Source: DAHVFK01 sp963755395 (GTDB taxonomy: Bacteria > Pseudomonadota > Gammaproteobacteria > Burkholderiales > SG8-39). Taken from it: a stretch of 64,000 nt of DNA. Position 1 is the first letter of the stretch. Every line of letters starts with the position of its first letter. The stretch lies in the NCBI GenBank assembly GCA_963755395.1, contig CAVWJJ010000003.1:310001-374000 (forward strand), given 5' to 3'. A program made the position numbers and the translations under genes. Shown here piece by piece: positions 50,004 to 59,344 of this stretch. Below the pieces are notes generated by a model. It searched no databases, was not told the DNA's origin, and was given only the letters and a program-made list of their open reading frames with translations.

Positions 50004-50582
50004 GTGAATTCATTGCGCCTACCCCCGGATGCACCTGAAGCGGTACGTAAGCAGCGCAAACGATTGCTCCTGCTGGTCGCGTTCGGTGCCGTCGCCGCAA
50101 CGATTGCGACTGCGCGCTTCATTGCCAGTCTGAAGGACCCGTTTGCCGGTCTTAGGTTACGCGCGACAAACGCTCGGGCAAGCGTCGCCGCGCAAGCACC
50201 GCCCGCTCCACCCGCTGCCGCGCCGGAGAACCCGAAAGGTCAGCCGCCAGTGCCGCAACCGCAGGTCCGGCCCCCGGCGCCCGAGCCGCAACGCACCGCG
50301 GGAGACGTGCTCCGTCCCGCGCCCCCAGCGCAGAGCCAGGTTGTGGTGCAGCTTGCCGCGTTCCGGCAGCAGGTGCGTGCAAACAACCTTGCGCGGCGCG
50401 CGACGCGCGCCGGATTTCCTTGCTGGGTAGAGCGCGCAAGGACGGCGGACGGTGGTCGGGTCTTTCGGGTGCGAGTCGAGCAGGTGCTGGACGAAAACCG
50501 CGCGCAGGAGCTCGTGATCGCCCTGAAGACCAAAATGCCCGACCTGCGACCGATTCTGTTGCCGCATGGGACAAAGCGATAA
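50004..50582 (+). CDS. SPOR-domain membrane protein
   Basis: A 192-residue protein: short cytosolic start, one transmembrane helix (RLLLLVAFGAVAATIATARF), a proline/alanine-rich linker of about 60 residues, and a C-terminal SPOR domain (VVVQLAAFRQQVRANNLARR and RVFRVRVEQVLDENRAQEL). SPOR domains bind denuded peptidoglycan glycans, often at the division site. The start is GTG at 50004. No division gene is adjacent. Confidence 0.8.
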   Translation: MNSLRLPPDAPEAVRKQRKRLLLLVAFGAVAATIATARFIASLKDPFAGLRLRATNARASVAAQAPPAPPAAAPENPKGQPPVPQPQVRPPAPEPQRTAGDVLRPAPPAQSQVVVQLAAFRQQVRANNLARRATRAGFPCWVERARTADGGRVFRVRVEQVLDENRAQELVIALKTKMPDLRPILLPHGTKR

Positions 50583-50781
50583 CGCGCTTTCACACCAAAT
50601 CGGTGCGCTGCCAACCGTTTCATGCACCGCACCGGTGCCAGTTTTTCTCTATGGCGGCGCTGGTGCGAGCGCGCACAAACCGATATCATGCCACTGCACT
50701 GCGCGCGGGATGCGTATGCTGCCGCGAAGCGCCAATGCGGGTCCTCGGCGCAACGGTAACAAGAATAAGAGGAGGGATGAA

Positions 50782-50847
50782 ATGTCGGGTCGGCGACGAC
50801 TCGTTTACGCGAATGCACGACGCGGACTCGTTTCAAAGGCGTCGTAA
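50782..50847 (+). CDS. short leader ORF upstream of the EpsA-type regulator
   Basis: 21 codons, MSGRRRLVYANARRGLVSKA then S and stop, with AGGAGGG seven bases before the ATG, a stronger ribosome binding site than most genes here. It ends 17 bases before the regulator start. CGTTTACG (50812) and CGTAAACG (50843) form an 8-base inverted repeat across it. It may be a leader peptide or simply a fortuitous frame. Confidence 0.4.
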   Translation: MSGRRRLVYANARRGLVSKAS

Positions 50848-50864
50848 ACGCTGCAGGGGGCTTC

Positions 50865-51878
50865 ATGAATACGCAACAGATTGTGCGTAACGTGAGACAA
50901 GACCGTCCGGCTTGTCAAAATCTGAAAATTCCCGTGTTAAACATTTTGAACTCGATTGACCCTCGCCGGCTCGAGATGAGACCGTGTGCGCAGTGGGCGA
51001 TCGACGTGAAGACGAACAACATTCCTGAATCCGCGGGCAATCAGTCTCAATCCCGCTTCTCGCTCTCGGCGGAAGAGACGGCGAGGTATGTACGCATCGT
51101 TTCGCAGTCGCAGGCGATCCGGCGCCATGTCGACCTGTTTGCCTGGCTGATGGGCGAGGTCCAGCACTTTCTTCCACATGAGATCTTCGTTTCGGCCTGG
51201 GGCGACTTTGCGAACTGGGATCTGAAGCTGGACGTCATTTCTGCGCTGCCCGGCGTACGCACCGAGCAGCTCCTGCGCCATTCGATCGACGAGGTTCTCA
51301 GAATCGCGCACCTGCGCTGGGTCGAAGGCGGTCGACGTCCGCTTCTGTTCAATGCTAGAGAAATCCTGCGGTCGATTGAGGGCGGTGCGAATCCGCTTTA
51401 CGCGTCATTGAGCGAAATGCGCTCGATCCTGGTGCACGGCATCCGGGACGAGCGCGGCGGCCAGGAGAGCCTTTACATCGCGCTCAATCGGGGCTCATGC
51501 ACCAAAGGCGGCTGCAAGGACCGCTTCCTCGCTCTGGTGGACTCGTTGGTGCCGCAAATTGATGTTGCTTTCCGCAGAATTGGTGCGTACCCACTGGATG
51601 GCATCGTGTCACAGCGGCAGAAAGCTCGACGCCCACACGGGGTTGCAGGGCGCGAATTGAGCGCGCGCGAGCAGGAGATCCTAGGCTGGATATGCCAGGG
51701 CAAGACGAATGTCGAGATCGCGACGACGCTGAAGATCAGTCCGTTCACGGTCAAGAACCACGTACAGAGGATCTTCAAGAAGATCGGCGTCAGCAGCCGC
51801 ATGCAGGCGGCGACAAAGTACAGCGCAGCGCTGAGCGAACTCAGGAAATATTTCGAACTCAGCGAAGGCGCCGGCTAG
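50865..51878 (+). CDS. epsA: EpsA-type LuxR-family transcriptional regulator (PEP-CTERM/XrtB-associated)
   Basis: A 337-residue regulator. The N-terminal sensor region has QAIRRHVDLFAWLMGEVQHF, LPHEIFVSAWGDFANWDLKL and SALPGVRTEQLL, the pattern of EpsA regulators linked to exosortase/PEP-CTERM polysaccharide loci. The C-terminal LuxR helix-turn-helix is LSAREQEILGWICQGKTNVE followed by TLKISPFTVKNHVQRIFKKI. AGGGGG lies before the ATG. It precedes the sugar transferase gene by 18 bases and so probably controls the locus that follows, though no exosortase gene is in the window. Confidence 0.85.
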   Translation: MNTQQIVRNVRQDRPACQNLKIPVLNILNSIDPRRLEMRPCAQWAIDVKTNNIPESAGNQSQSRFSLSAEETARYVRIVSQSQAIRRHVDLFAWLMGEVQHFLPHEIFVSAWGDFANWDLKLDVISALPGVRTEQLLRHSIDEVLRIAHLRWVEGGRRPLLFNAREILRSIEGGANPLYASLSEMRSILVHGIRDERGGQESLYIALNRGSCTKGGCKDRFLALVDSLVPQIDVAFRRIGAYPLDGIVSQRQKARRPHGVAGRELSAREQEILGWICQGKTNVEIATTLKISPFTVKNHVQRIFKKIGVSSRMQAATKYSAALSELRKYFELSEGAG

Positions 51879-51896
51879 ACCGACGGACAGGCTGCC

Positions 51897-53306
51897 GTGA
51901 CACCACTCGTAACCCCGGTGATGTTCCGCAAGGCCGGCCGCATGTCGGTCGGGCGGGATCAGCTCCTCAATCTCGTCGAGATTGCGCTGGAGCCCGTCCT
52001 GCTCGTGGTTACGCTCTGGGTCAGCGCAGTGATGGCGTCCCAAGACATTTCCGCGCCTATCGTGATCCTTGCGGTCCTCGTTTTCGCGCTGACCTTCCCG
52101 GGCGCTGCACGCCTTTCGCAATCCACGCTGAAGAGCATCCGCAACATCCTGATGGGCTGGCTCACCTTGGCGACGCTGCTTGCGGTATTCGGCTACGCGA
52201 GCGGCTATCTGTTTGACTTCGATACGCAAATGCTCGTCACGTGGGCCTGGTTGGCGCCGGCGGTCGCGGTTGGAGGGCATCTCACGGTCCGACTGGCGGC
52301 CCCGTTGATACGTGGGATGCAGGGAGGACCAAGACGCGCGGTGGTCGCGGGGATGAACGAGCAGGGCGTGGAGCTCGCCAAGCGGCTCAGCTCCGATCCG
52401 TACAACAGTGTGCGGGCGGCCGGTTTTTTCGAGGATCGGGCACAGAGCCGGCTCGCGCGCAGCGCTGAATTTCCGGTGCTGGGCAAGCTCGCCGAGCTGC
52501 CGAACTACGTCAAGCGCCATAACATAGACATCATCTACCTCTCGCTGCCGATGGCTTCGCAGCAGCGAATCGTCTCTCTGCTCGATGCGCTGCGCGATAC
52601 GACGGCCTCCATCTTCTTCGTTCCGGACATCTTCGTCACGGAGCTGATCCAGGGAAGAATGGACTCGGTGGGCGGCATCCCTGTCGTCGGCGTGTGTGAT
52701 TCCCCCTTCTCCGGTCCGGACGCCATTATCAAGCGCGGAAGCGACATCGCGCTTTCGTTGTTGATCCTCGCAATGATTTCGCCTCTGCTGCTCTTGATCG
52801 CGCTCGCGGTAAAGGCCACTTCGCGTGGACCGGCGATCTTCAGGCAGACTCGCTACGGCCTGGACGGCTCCAAGATCACCGTCTACAAGTTCCGCACGAT
52901 GAAGGTCGAGGAGGATGGCGACACGATCAAGCAGGCCAGCAGAGGCGATGATCGCGTGACCCGGCTAGGGGCATTCCTGCGCCAGACCTCGCTTGACGAA
53001 CTACCGCAATTCATCAACGTGCTGCAGGGCCGCATGAGTATTGTCGGCCCCAGGCCCCACGCGGTGGCGCACAACGAACTGTATCGAAAGCTGATAAAGG
53101 GTTACATGCAGCGCCACAAGGTCAAACCGGGGATCACGGGCTGGGCCCAGGTCAACGGCCTTCGCGGCGAAACCGATGCGCTCGAGAAGATGCAGGCACG
53201 CGTCGAATACGACCTGGATTACCTGAGAAACTGGTCGCTGCGTCTCGACCTGTTCATCATCGCCAAAACCGTATGGGTGGTGCTCAAGGGCATGGACGCC
53301 TACTGA
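51897..53306 (+). CDS. undecaprenyl-phosphate sugar phosphotransferase (WcaJ/WbaP type)
   Basis: A 469-residue membrane protein that starts polysaccharide synthesis by moving a sugar phosphate to undecaprenyl phosphate. Four N-terminal helices are followed by a CoA-binding-like domain (AVVAGMNEQGVELAKRLSSD), one more helix (IALSLLILAMISPLLLLIAL) and the catalytic domain with KFRTMKV, RQTSLDELPQFINVLQGRMS, IVGPRPHA and KPGITGWAQVNG. Start is GTG at 51897. It follows the EpsA regulator by 18 bases. The sugar is most often glucose or galactose in this class. Confidence 0.9.
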   Translation: MTPLVTPVMFRKAGRMSVGRDQLLNLVEIALEPVLLVVTLWVSAVMASQDISAPIVILAVLVFALTFPGAARLSQSTLKSIRNILMGWLTLATLLAVFGYASGYLFDFDTQMLVTWAWLAPAVAVGGHLTVRLAAPLIRGMQGGPRRAVVAGMNEQGVELAKRLSSDPYNSVRAAGFFEDRAQSRLARSAEFPVLGKLAELPNYVKRHNIDIIYLSLPMASQQRIVSLLDALRDTTASIFFVPDIFVTELIQGRMDSVGGIPVVGVCDSPFSGPDAIIKRGSDIALSLLILAMISPLLLLIALAVKATSRGPAIFRQTRYGLDGSKITVYKFRTMKVEEDGDTIKQASRGDDRVTRLGAFLRQTSLDELPQFINVLQGRMSIVGPRPHAVAHNELYRKLIKGYMQRHKVKPGITGWAQVNGLRGETDALEKMQARVEYDLDYLRNWSLRLDLFIIAKTVWVVLKGMDAY

Positions 53307-53330
53307 GCCCGCTGTTGCGGATACGAGGCG

Positions 53331-54905
53331 ATGGGAGACGGCGGCGTGAATCAGCTTGAATCGCCGGGAGACCCCGAGTCGCTCCTGCACGATACCTTCT
53401 ACGCCGCGGCCAGGCGACTGCCGGAAAAGATTGCGCTCATCTGCGCAGACAAGCGATACCGGTACGCCGAGATTCACCGCTCCGTCGACGCGCTGGCGGC
53501 CCACCTGCACCGGCGCGGCGTGCGACGCGGAGACCGGGTCGCGATCTTCCTCGACAACGGCTTCGAGGCGGTGGTAGGCATCTATGCCGTGCTGCGAATC
53601 GGCGCGGTGGTGATGCCGATCAATCCTCTTACCAAGCGCGACAAGCTCGCTTATCTTCTCGACGACTCGAGCGCCAGCGCCCTTCTGACGCACGACCTGC
53701 TGCGCGACGCCTGGGCCGGCGCGCTCGCCCGCAACCGGACGGTCCACACCTGTATCGTCCTGGCGGCCGATACTCCGCTCGCCGACGAACGCTTCGTTCA
53801 CTTCGAACAAGCAGTGTCCGGCAGCGCCGAACCCGGCGACGTGCCGCTGATCGATCAGGACCTGGCGGCCATCATCTATACGTCGGGTTCGACGGGTGAC
53901 CCGAAAGGCGTAATGCTTACGCACCTGAACATGGTGTCCGCTTTACGCTCGGTCAGTTCTTACCTCGGCATCCGTGAATCCGACGTCATCCTTTGCGCCC
54001 TGCCCCTGGCATTCGACTACGGTCTGTACCAGATCCTGATGGGGTTCAAGGCCGGGGCGAGCGTGGTCCTCGAGCTGGGCTTCGCGCTGCCAGCGAAGGT
54101 TGTCCAGCTGATGGCGCGGGAACGCGTGACAGTGCTGCCCGGGGTACCCACGCTCTTTTCGCAGCTGACGAATTTCCGAGCCCTGCCCGACTTCGACTTA
54201 CGCTCACTGCGCATGATCACCAACACCGCCGCCACGCTCCCCGAGCAGCAGATCCACGCACTGCGACGTCAGCATCCGCAAGCCAGCCTGTACTCGATGT
54301 ACGGGCTAACGGAATGCAAGCGGGTTACCTACTTGCCACCGGAACAGCTCGATATTCGCCCCAACAGCGTGGGACGCGGCATGCCGAACCAGGAACTGTG
54401 GCTGGTCGACGAAGCCGGCCATCGCCTTCCGCCCGGCTCGGTCGGAGAACTGGTCGTGCGCGGCAGTCACGTCATGCGTGGATATTGGGGCAAACCCGAC
54501 GAAACGGCGAAGCGCCTCAGACCCGGTCCCGCTGCAGGTGAGCACGTCCTGTACTCGGGCGATATCTTCCGCAGCGACGAAGAGGGCTACCTCTATTTCG
54601 TCGCACGCAAGGACGATGTCATCAAGAGCCGCGGCGAGAAGGTCAGTCCGCGCGAAGTCGAAAATGTGCTATACAACTTGGACGGAGTACGTGAAGCGGC
54701 GGTGATCGGCGTGCCGGACCCGCTTCTCGGTCAGGCAATCAAGGCGTACGTCGCCCTGCGACCGGGGTTTCACTACACGGAGAGGGAAGTCATCAGGCAT
54801 TGCCTGTCGCGCCTGGAAAATTTCATGGCGCCGAAGCGCATCGTTTTCGTCGATGCGCTCCCGAAGACGGAAACAGGAAAAATTGCCAAGACGGGGCTTG
54901 AATAG
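53331..54905 (+). CDS. AMP-forming acyl/aryl ligase of the carrier-protein locus
   Basis: A 524-residue ANL enzyme with canonical motifs: IIYTSGSTGDPKGVMLTH, YSMYGLTECKR, GSHVMRGYWGKP, YSGDIFRSDEEGYLYFVARK and the catalytic lysine in ETGKIAKTG. It resembles ligases found in exosortase-linked polysaccharide loci. It likely loads an acyl group on the carrier protein encoded next. The ATG at 53331 or the GTG at 53346 can be the start. 24 bases after the sugar transferase. Confidence 0.9.
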   Translation: MGDGGVNQLESPGDPESLLHDTFYAAARRLPEKIALICADKRYRYAEIHRSVDALAAHLHRRGVRRGDRVAIFLDNGFEAVVGIYAVLRIGAVVMPINPLTKRDKLAYLLDDSSASALLTHDLLRDAWAGALARNRTVHTCIVLAADTPLADERFVHFEQAVSGSAEPGDVPLIDQDLAAIIYTSGSTGDPKGVMLTHLNMVSALRSVSSYLGIRESDVILCALPLAFDYGLYQILMGFKAGASVVLELGFALPAKVVQLMARERVTVLPGVPTLFSQLTNFRALPDFDLRSLRMITNTAATLPEQQIHALRRQHPQASLYSMYGLTECKRVTYLPPEQLDIRPNSVGRGMPNQELWLVDEAGHRLPPGSVGELVVRGSHVMRGYWGKPDETAKRLRPGPAAGEHVLYSGDIFRSDEEGYLYFVARKDDVIKSRGEKVSPREVENVLYNLDGVREAAVIGVPDPLLGQAIKAYVALRPGFHYTEREVIRHCLSRLENFMAPKRIVFVDALPKTETGKIAKTGLE

Positions 54906-54952
54906 TGTCGCACCATCGCCTTCAGCGTCGCGAGCAGACGGAGACGTCCCGG

Positions 54953-55204
54953 ATGGAGCCGATCAAGCGCCAGGTACGTGCCTATATTCTCGATAACTTC
55001 ATTGTAGTGGGCGCAAGCGCCGGTTTCCGGGATAGCGACTCGTTTATCGAGCACCACATCTGCGATTCGACGGGCTTCCTGGAGCTCATCGGCTTCCTCG
55101 AGGAGGAGTTCGGAATCAAGGTCGAAGATGAAGAGATGGTGCCCGAGAACCTGGACAGCCTGAACGGCATTGCGGCATATGTCCTGAAGAAGCAGGCCGG
55201 TTGA
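54953..55204 (+). CDS. acyl carrier protein 1
   Basis: An 83-residue four-helix carrier. The phosphopantetheine serine is S39 in CDSTGFLELIGFLEEEFGIK. The more usual DSL is DST here. The ATG at 54953 gives the normal carrier length; a GTG at 54905 overlapping the ligase stop would add 16 charged residues and is less likely. It is encoded directly after the AMP ligase, its probable loading enzyme. The stop overlaps the next start as TTGA. Confidence 0.8.
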   Translation: MEPIKRQVRAYILDNFIVVGASAGFRDSDSFIEHHICDSTGFLELIGFLEEEFGIKVEDEEMVPENLDSLNGIAAYVLKKQAG

Positions 55205-56217
55205 ACGGGACGCAGGCGGTGGGACGTGAAGACCGACCCGCTCTGACACCTGCAGTACTGCAAATCGACTGCGCGGCCGAGGTCGAGCGCATCGCAGCGG
55301 GCATGGTAGACATCGTCGGCGAGCGCCTGCGGCGGCGCGGCGCACTGGTCGCGCTGTCCGGCGGCGTCGACAGTTCGGTGTGCGCTGCGCTCGCGGCGCG
55401 CGCGCTCGGACCGAAGAAGGTTTTTGGGCTGATCCTGCCGGAGAGGGAAAGCTCCGCATCGAGCGCGACGCGGGCACGTCGGGTCGCCGAGCAGTTCGGA
55501 ATTCCCTGGCAGATCGAAGATATCACCGGAACGCTGGAGGCGATCGGCTGCTATCGCCGGCGCGACGAGGCGATCCGCCGCGTCTTCCCCGAGTACGGCG
55601 AGGGGTGGAAATCCAAGATCACGATCGCCGGAGGCATCGAGGGGCGGATCAATTTCTTCAGTCTAACCGTCGAGTCGCCGGACGGCCGAGTCCGCAAGCT
55701 GCGCCTGCCGCTGCGCGAGTATCTGCAGATCGTGGCCGCGACGAACTACAAGCAGCGAATCCGCAAGACGGTGGAGTATTTCCACGCCGATCGACTGCAT
55801 TACGCGGTGCTCGGAACTCCGAATCGGCTCGAATTCGACCAGGGCTTCTTCGTCAAGAACGGAGACGGTTCGGCCGACTTGAAGCCCATTGCTCACTTGT
55901 ATAAATCCCAGATTTACGCTCTGGCCCGCCATTTCGGGTTGCCGGAAGATATCTGCGACGCGGCACCGACCACCGACGTCTACACCATGCGCCAGAATCA
56001 GGATGAGTTCTACTTTGCGCTTCCGTACGACAAGATGGACATTGCGCTGTGGGCACACGACCACGCCGTGCCGGCACAGGATCTGGCAGCCTTCCTCGGC
56101 ACGGACGAGAAGCACGCTCACTTCATCTATCGCGACATCGAGAACAAGCGCGCTGCGACCCGTTATCTCCACGCCTGCGCCGCGCTGATCGATCGTCTGC
56201 CGGAAATCGCCGATTGA
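55201..56217 (+). CDS. NAD synthase-like amide-forming ligase
   Basis: A 338-residue PP-loop protein: VALSGGVDSSV (residues about 50-60), GTPNRLEFDQGFFVKNGDGS, DLKPIAHLYKSQIYALARH and AAPTTDVY, as in NadE. There is no glutaminase domain. Housekeeping NadE adenylates NaAD and adds ammonia; in this position, among carrier-protein genes, a copy may amidate another carboxylate (inference). TTG start overlapping the carrier stop as TTGA (55201-55204); an internal ATG at 55303 would cut close to the PP-loop. Confidence 0.85.
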   Translation: MNGTQAVGREDRPALTPAVLQIDCAAEVERIAAGMVDIVGERLRRRGALVALSGGVDSSVCAALAARALGPKKVFGLILPERESSASSATRARRVAEQFGIPWQIEDITGTLEAIGCYRRRDEAIRRVFPEYGEGWKSKITIAGGIEGRINFFSLTVESPDGRVRKLRLPLREYLQIVAATNYKQRIRKTVEYFHADRLHYAVLGTPNRLEFDQGFFVKNGDGSADLKPIAHLYKSQIYALARHFGLPEDICDAAPTTDVYTMRQNQDEFYFALPYDKMDIALWAHDHAVPAQDLAAFLGTDEKHAHFIYRDIENKRAATRYLHACAALIDRLPEIAD

Positions 56218-57110
56218 ATCCCGCCGAAGGACTTGCCGCCTGTGCCGAGCGCCTCGCAAGTGGGCTGCATGTCTTGCCGGACAAACCAGAGGAAACACCG
56301 GAAACGACGCTTTGTGCCCTGGCATACCTGGCCAGCGGCAAGCCAGTGTCGGCCGCAGCGGCGAGCGGGCTTCCACTTCCGCCGCTAGGCCCGGACGCCA
56401 TCGATCGGCTCGAGCAACTCGTGACGCAACGGCTCGCGGGCGTGCCGCTGGCGCACCTGACGGGCAGGCAACGGTTCATGGGGCTCGAGCTGCTGTCCGG
56501 GCGCGGGGCGCTGATTCCGCGCAAGGAGACCGAGCTGCTCGGCCGCGCCGCGCTGGAAGCACTGCGCGAAATCGCGCGCCAGGGCGTCGCGCCGGTCGTG
56601 ATCGACGTATGCACCGGATCAGGCAACCTGGCGTTGGCCGTGGCGCACCACGCGCACAAGGCGCGCGTGCTCGCGTCCGATCTCTCGGCCGACGCGGTCG
56701 CGCTGGCGCGCAGGAATGCCGCAATCCTTCAGCTCGAAGACCGGGTCGAATTTCGCCAGGGTGACTTGCTGGCCCCGTTCGATACGCCGGAATTTCACGC
56801 GCGGGTGGACCTGCTGCTATGTAATCCGCCCTATATATCGAGCAAGAAGGTGGATGTGATGCCGCAAGAGATTGCGCAATACGAACCCCGCATTGCGTTT
56901 GACGGCGGTCCGCTAGGAATCAGGATTCTGCAAAGGCTAATCGACGAGGCACCTCGATTCCTGCGCCCCGGGGGCTGGCTCGCCTTCGAAGTCGGCCTGG
57001 GTCAAGGTCCGGCCATCGTTCGCCGCTTGCAACGCACCGGTCCGTTCACCGACACGCGATCGACACCGGACGACCAGGGGCAGATTCGCGCAGTCCTTGC
57101 GAGGCGCTGA
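56214..57110 (+). CDS. PrmC/HemK-like methyltransferase
   Basis: A 298-residue class I methyltransferase: VVIDVCTGSGNLALAVAHHA (motif I), LLLCNPPYISSKK (catalytic NPPY) and AFDGGPLGIRILQRLIDEAP, as in the glutamine-N5 methyltransferase of release factors. The N-terminal helical domain is present (GVPLAHLTGRQRFMGLELL). The usual prfA neighbour is missing; it is coupled to the NAD-synthase-like gene by TTGA (56214-56217), so it is probably a paralogue acting in this locus. Convergent with the aminoacyl carrier ligase, 13 bases apart. Confidence 0.85.
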   Translation: MNPAEGLAACAERLASGLHVLPDKPEETPETTLCALAYLASGKPVSAAAASGLPLPPLGPDAIDRLEQLVTQRLAGVPLAHLTGRQRFMGLELLSGRGALIPRKETELLGRAALEALREIARQGVAPVVIDVCTGSGNLALAVAHHAHKARVLASDLSADAVALARRNAAILQLEDRVEFRQGDLLAPFDTPEFHARVDLLLCNPPYISSKKVDVMPQEIAQYEPRIAFDGGPLGIRILQRLIDEAPRFLRPGGWLAFEVGLGQGPAIVRRLQRTGPFTDTRSTPDDQGQIRAVLARR

Positions 57111-57123
57111 CCGGCAAACCGGT

Positions 57124-58062
57124 CTAAAGCAACAGCGCTTCGCGTACCCCCGTCGGCCAGCGATCCAGCTGGATGCCGTGCGTCGCGAAGAGCGCGACCG
57201 CCAGGCGGTCCATGCCGAAGGCCACGCAACCGGTATGCGCGACCTCGCCGACCGGATCCGCGAGCGACCAGGTGAGTCCGAAATGATCGCGGTGATTGTT
57301 GAAGCTCATGCACGCGGTCGGCGATTCCTCGGAGCGTACCGGGATCAGCAGCTCGAACTTCAGCGCTTGCTGGACCTGGGCCACGGCCTTCATCTGCCCC
57401 ACGCGACCGAAGAACGGGTCGCTCGCCTGCTCTATCCGGTGAGGCAGCCCGAGCGATTGTGCAAGGTCCTCCGCGCGCCGCATCCAGCGTTCCCGGAACT
57501 CCACGATGTCCTGCGGCTTGCCGATGCGAACGAACTCGCGCATGCGGAACGACTGCAGGCGGTCCAGGTGGCGCGACGGCTCGTGGCGAAAACAATCGGC
57601 GGCGACATCGAATAGCAGGCCGCCGGCCGGCACCGGGCCCCGAGACGCGGCAATCGGGTAAATCGGGTAGCACGCCGCCGGAGACAGAACCAGGTCTGCA
57701 GGCGAAAGCGACGTCGTCCAGTCGCCGCCTTTCTCGAACCGTCCGACGGCCTGGTTGATTTCACCCTCGGTCCCGTGCAGCGCGCAGACGCAGCCGAGCA
57801 GGTTCGGAAAACTCTTGAGATAACCCGACCTCTCGAGTTGTGAGCGGCTCATCACCGGTGGGAAGCGGAACACTTCGGCGCCGGGTTCGCGCAGGCGGGT
57901 GACCAGCGCCGCCAGGCGCTCGATCATGTGTTCGTACAGTGCCGTGCGGGCATAGACGCCGTCCACACCCATCGGCCGGAATAGCGCGCCCGCGACCGCG
58001 TCGAGATGATCGTTTCCGTCGCGTGGGGTCCGGGAGGAATCGAGGCTGGTGGCGGAGGTCAT
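57124..58062 (-). CDS. amino acid:[carrier protein] ligase (seryl-tRNA synthetase-like)
   Basis: A 312-residue class II aminoacyl synthetase homologue without a tRNA-binding arm. Zinc ligands are C131 (SPAAC), E176 (MREF) and C279 (HTGC), the same positions as in the Bradyrhizobium enzyme Bll0957. Motif 2 is FRHEPSRHLDRLQSFRMREF and motif 3 GMDRLAVALF. Characterised members activate glycine or alanine and load the phosphopantetheine of a dedicated small carrier protein. Such a carrier is encoded at 59422. It follows the acyl-CoA dehydrogenase-like gene by 7 bases. Confidence 0.9.
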   Translation of the reverse strand: MTSATSLDSSRTPRDGNDHLDAVAGALFRPMGVDGVYARTALYEHMIERLAALVTRLREPGAEVFRFPPVMSRSQLERSGYLKSFPNLLGCVCALHGTEGEINQAVGRFEKGGDWTTSLSPADLVLSPAACYPIYPIAASRGPVPAGGLLFDVAADCFRHEPSRHLDRLQSFRMREFVRIGKPQDIVEFRERWMRRAEDLAQSLGLPHRIEQASDPFFGRVGQMKAVAQVQQALKFELLIPVRSEESPTACMSFNNHRDHFGLTWSLADPVGEVAHTGCVAFGMDRLAVALFATHGIQLDRWPTGVREALLL

Positions 58063-58069
58063 AGAGTGG

Positions 58070-59269
58070 TCAGTCCCTCAAGCGCTTCGGCACGCCACTG
58101 AGCAACGCGGCGGCGGACATGTTGGACAGGATGCGATCGTTGCTGATCATCAATGGCGAGGAAAGGATATCTCGCAGTTGCCGTCCGATACTGAATTCGC
58201 TGTCGTTGCGGAATCCGGCCAGCCCGCAGGCGCGGTAGGCACACATGACCGTCGCCACCGCCTGCTCGGAAGCCTCGACCTTGAGCAAATTCATCGTGGC
58301 CTGGAAATCTACCGCGCCCATTGCGCGCTTGTCCTGCAACGCGTGCTCGTAGCGTTCCAGTGCCGAGGAAACGAGGCCCCTTAACGCGCGCAGCGACGAT
58401 TTGGCCTTGGTCAGGTGCGACGCCCCCGGCGGAAGCTGTCCGCCCGACTTGCGCGACACCATGCGCACGAAGCTCTCCGCCCGCTCGACCGCGGCGCAGG
58501 CCACTCCAGTCCAGGCTCCCGACCACATGAGGTGCGCGACCGGAATCATGGTCTCGGCATGGATCCGCTCGTAGGGCTCGGGCAGGATCTGGTCCGTGCT
58601 TCCGGAAGCGCGCAGCATGAACCCTTCGCTGCAGGTGCCACGCATCCCGAGCGCGTCCCAGCCGATCTGCCGTTCGAGCGTGTAATCCTGCTTGAGGAAG
58701 ACCACCAGCACCTGGTCCGACGAGGCGGCATCGTCGGCGCGGCGCGCCGTCGTCACGATGCCGTCCGCCGCCGCCCCGTAGGAAATGACCGTGGCGTTCC
58801 GCTCCAGCTCGATGTGGGTATCCTTGCGCTCGACGGCCGCAGCGCTCGAGCGTACGTTGCCGCCGCCCTGCCCCTCGGTAGTCGAGGACGCGAGCAGCAG
58901 TTGGTCCGCCGCAATCTTGCGCATGACGCCTTGGTGCCAGGGGCTGCTGCGTCCGTGGCGCACCACGCAGGCGATCTTGGTCTGGTGCATCGCGTAGATC
59001 AGCGCCGTCGAGGAGCAGGCGCGGCCGAGCGCATAGCAGACGTCGACCGTATCGCCGATGGACGCGCCTTCGCCGCCGAACTCCTCCGGCACCATGATCC
59101 CCAGCAGCCTCTCGGCACGCGCCGCCGCGAAGGCTTCGGCCGGAAAACGGCCTTCGCGGTCGACCGCCTCGGCATTCGCCGCCGCAACCGCCGCTACCGT
59201 TTCCGTGCGCGCCGCAAGCGGCACAGGAACGTCGCCCGATTCGATCTGCAGGGTTTTGGCCATAGTCAT
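58070..59269 (-). CDS. acyl-CoA dehydrogenase-like flavoprotein
   Basis: A 399-residue member of the acyl-CoA dehydrogenase superfamily: GIMVPEEFGGEGASIGDTVD, YAMHQTKIACVVRHG, ASSTTEGQGGGNVRSSAAAV and LGMRGTCSEGFML. Placed with an aminoacyl carrier ligase and a carrier protein, it may oxidise the carrier-bound amino acid, as the prolyl-carrier oxidases of pyrrole biosynthesis do; that is inference. Two ATGs (59269 and 59263) are possible. First gene of the minus-strand pair, divergent from the second carrier protein. Confidence 0.88.
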   Translation of the reverse strand: MTMAKTLQIESGDVPVPLAARTETVAAVAAANAEAVDREGRFPAEAFAAARAERLLGIMVPEEFGGEGASIGDTVDVCYALGRACSSTALIYAMHQTKIACVVRHGRSSPWHQGVMRKIAADQLLLASSTTEGQGGGNVRSSAAAVERKDTHIELERNATVISYGAAADGIVTTARRADDAASSDQVLVVFLKQDYTLERQIGWDALGMRGTCSEGFMLRASGSTDQILPEPYERIHAETMIPVAHLMWSGAWTGVACAAVERAESFVRMVSRKSGGQLPPGASHLTKAKSSLRALRGLVSSALERYEHALQDKRAMGAVDFQATMNLLKVEASEQAVATVMCAYRACGLAGFRNDSEFSIGRQLRDILSSPLMISNDRILSNMSAAALLSGVPKRLRD

Positions 59270-59344
59270 CTCGCTCGATCTCCGATTCTAGGGACACGCC
59301 AATGGGTGCAAAATAGTCCGAACGCACTATGGGCCCGGACCAGG

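Noticed and set aside
50600..50665. Terminator after the SPOR gene (GCACCGGTGC followed by a T-run)
   Set aside because: The palindrome is short, with no proper loop, and the T-run is offset by three bases. Not convincing.
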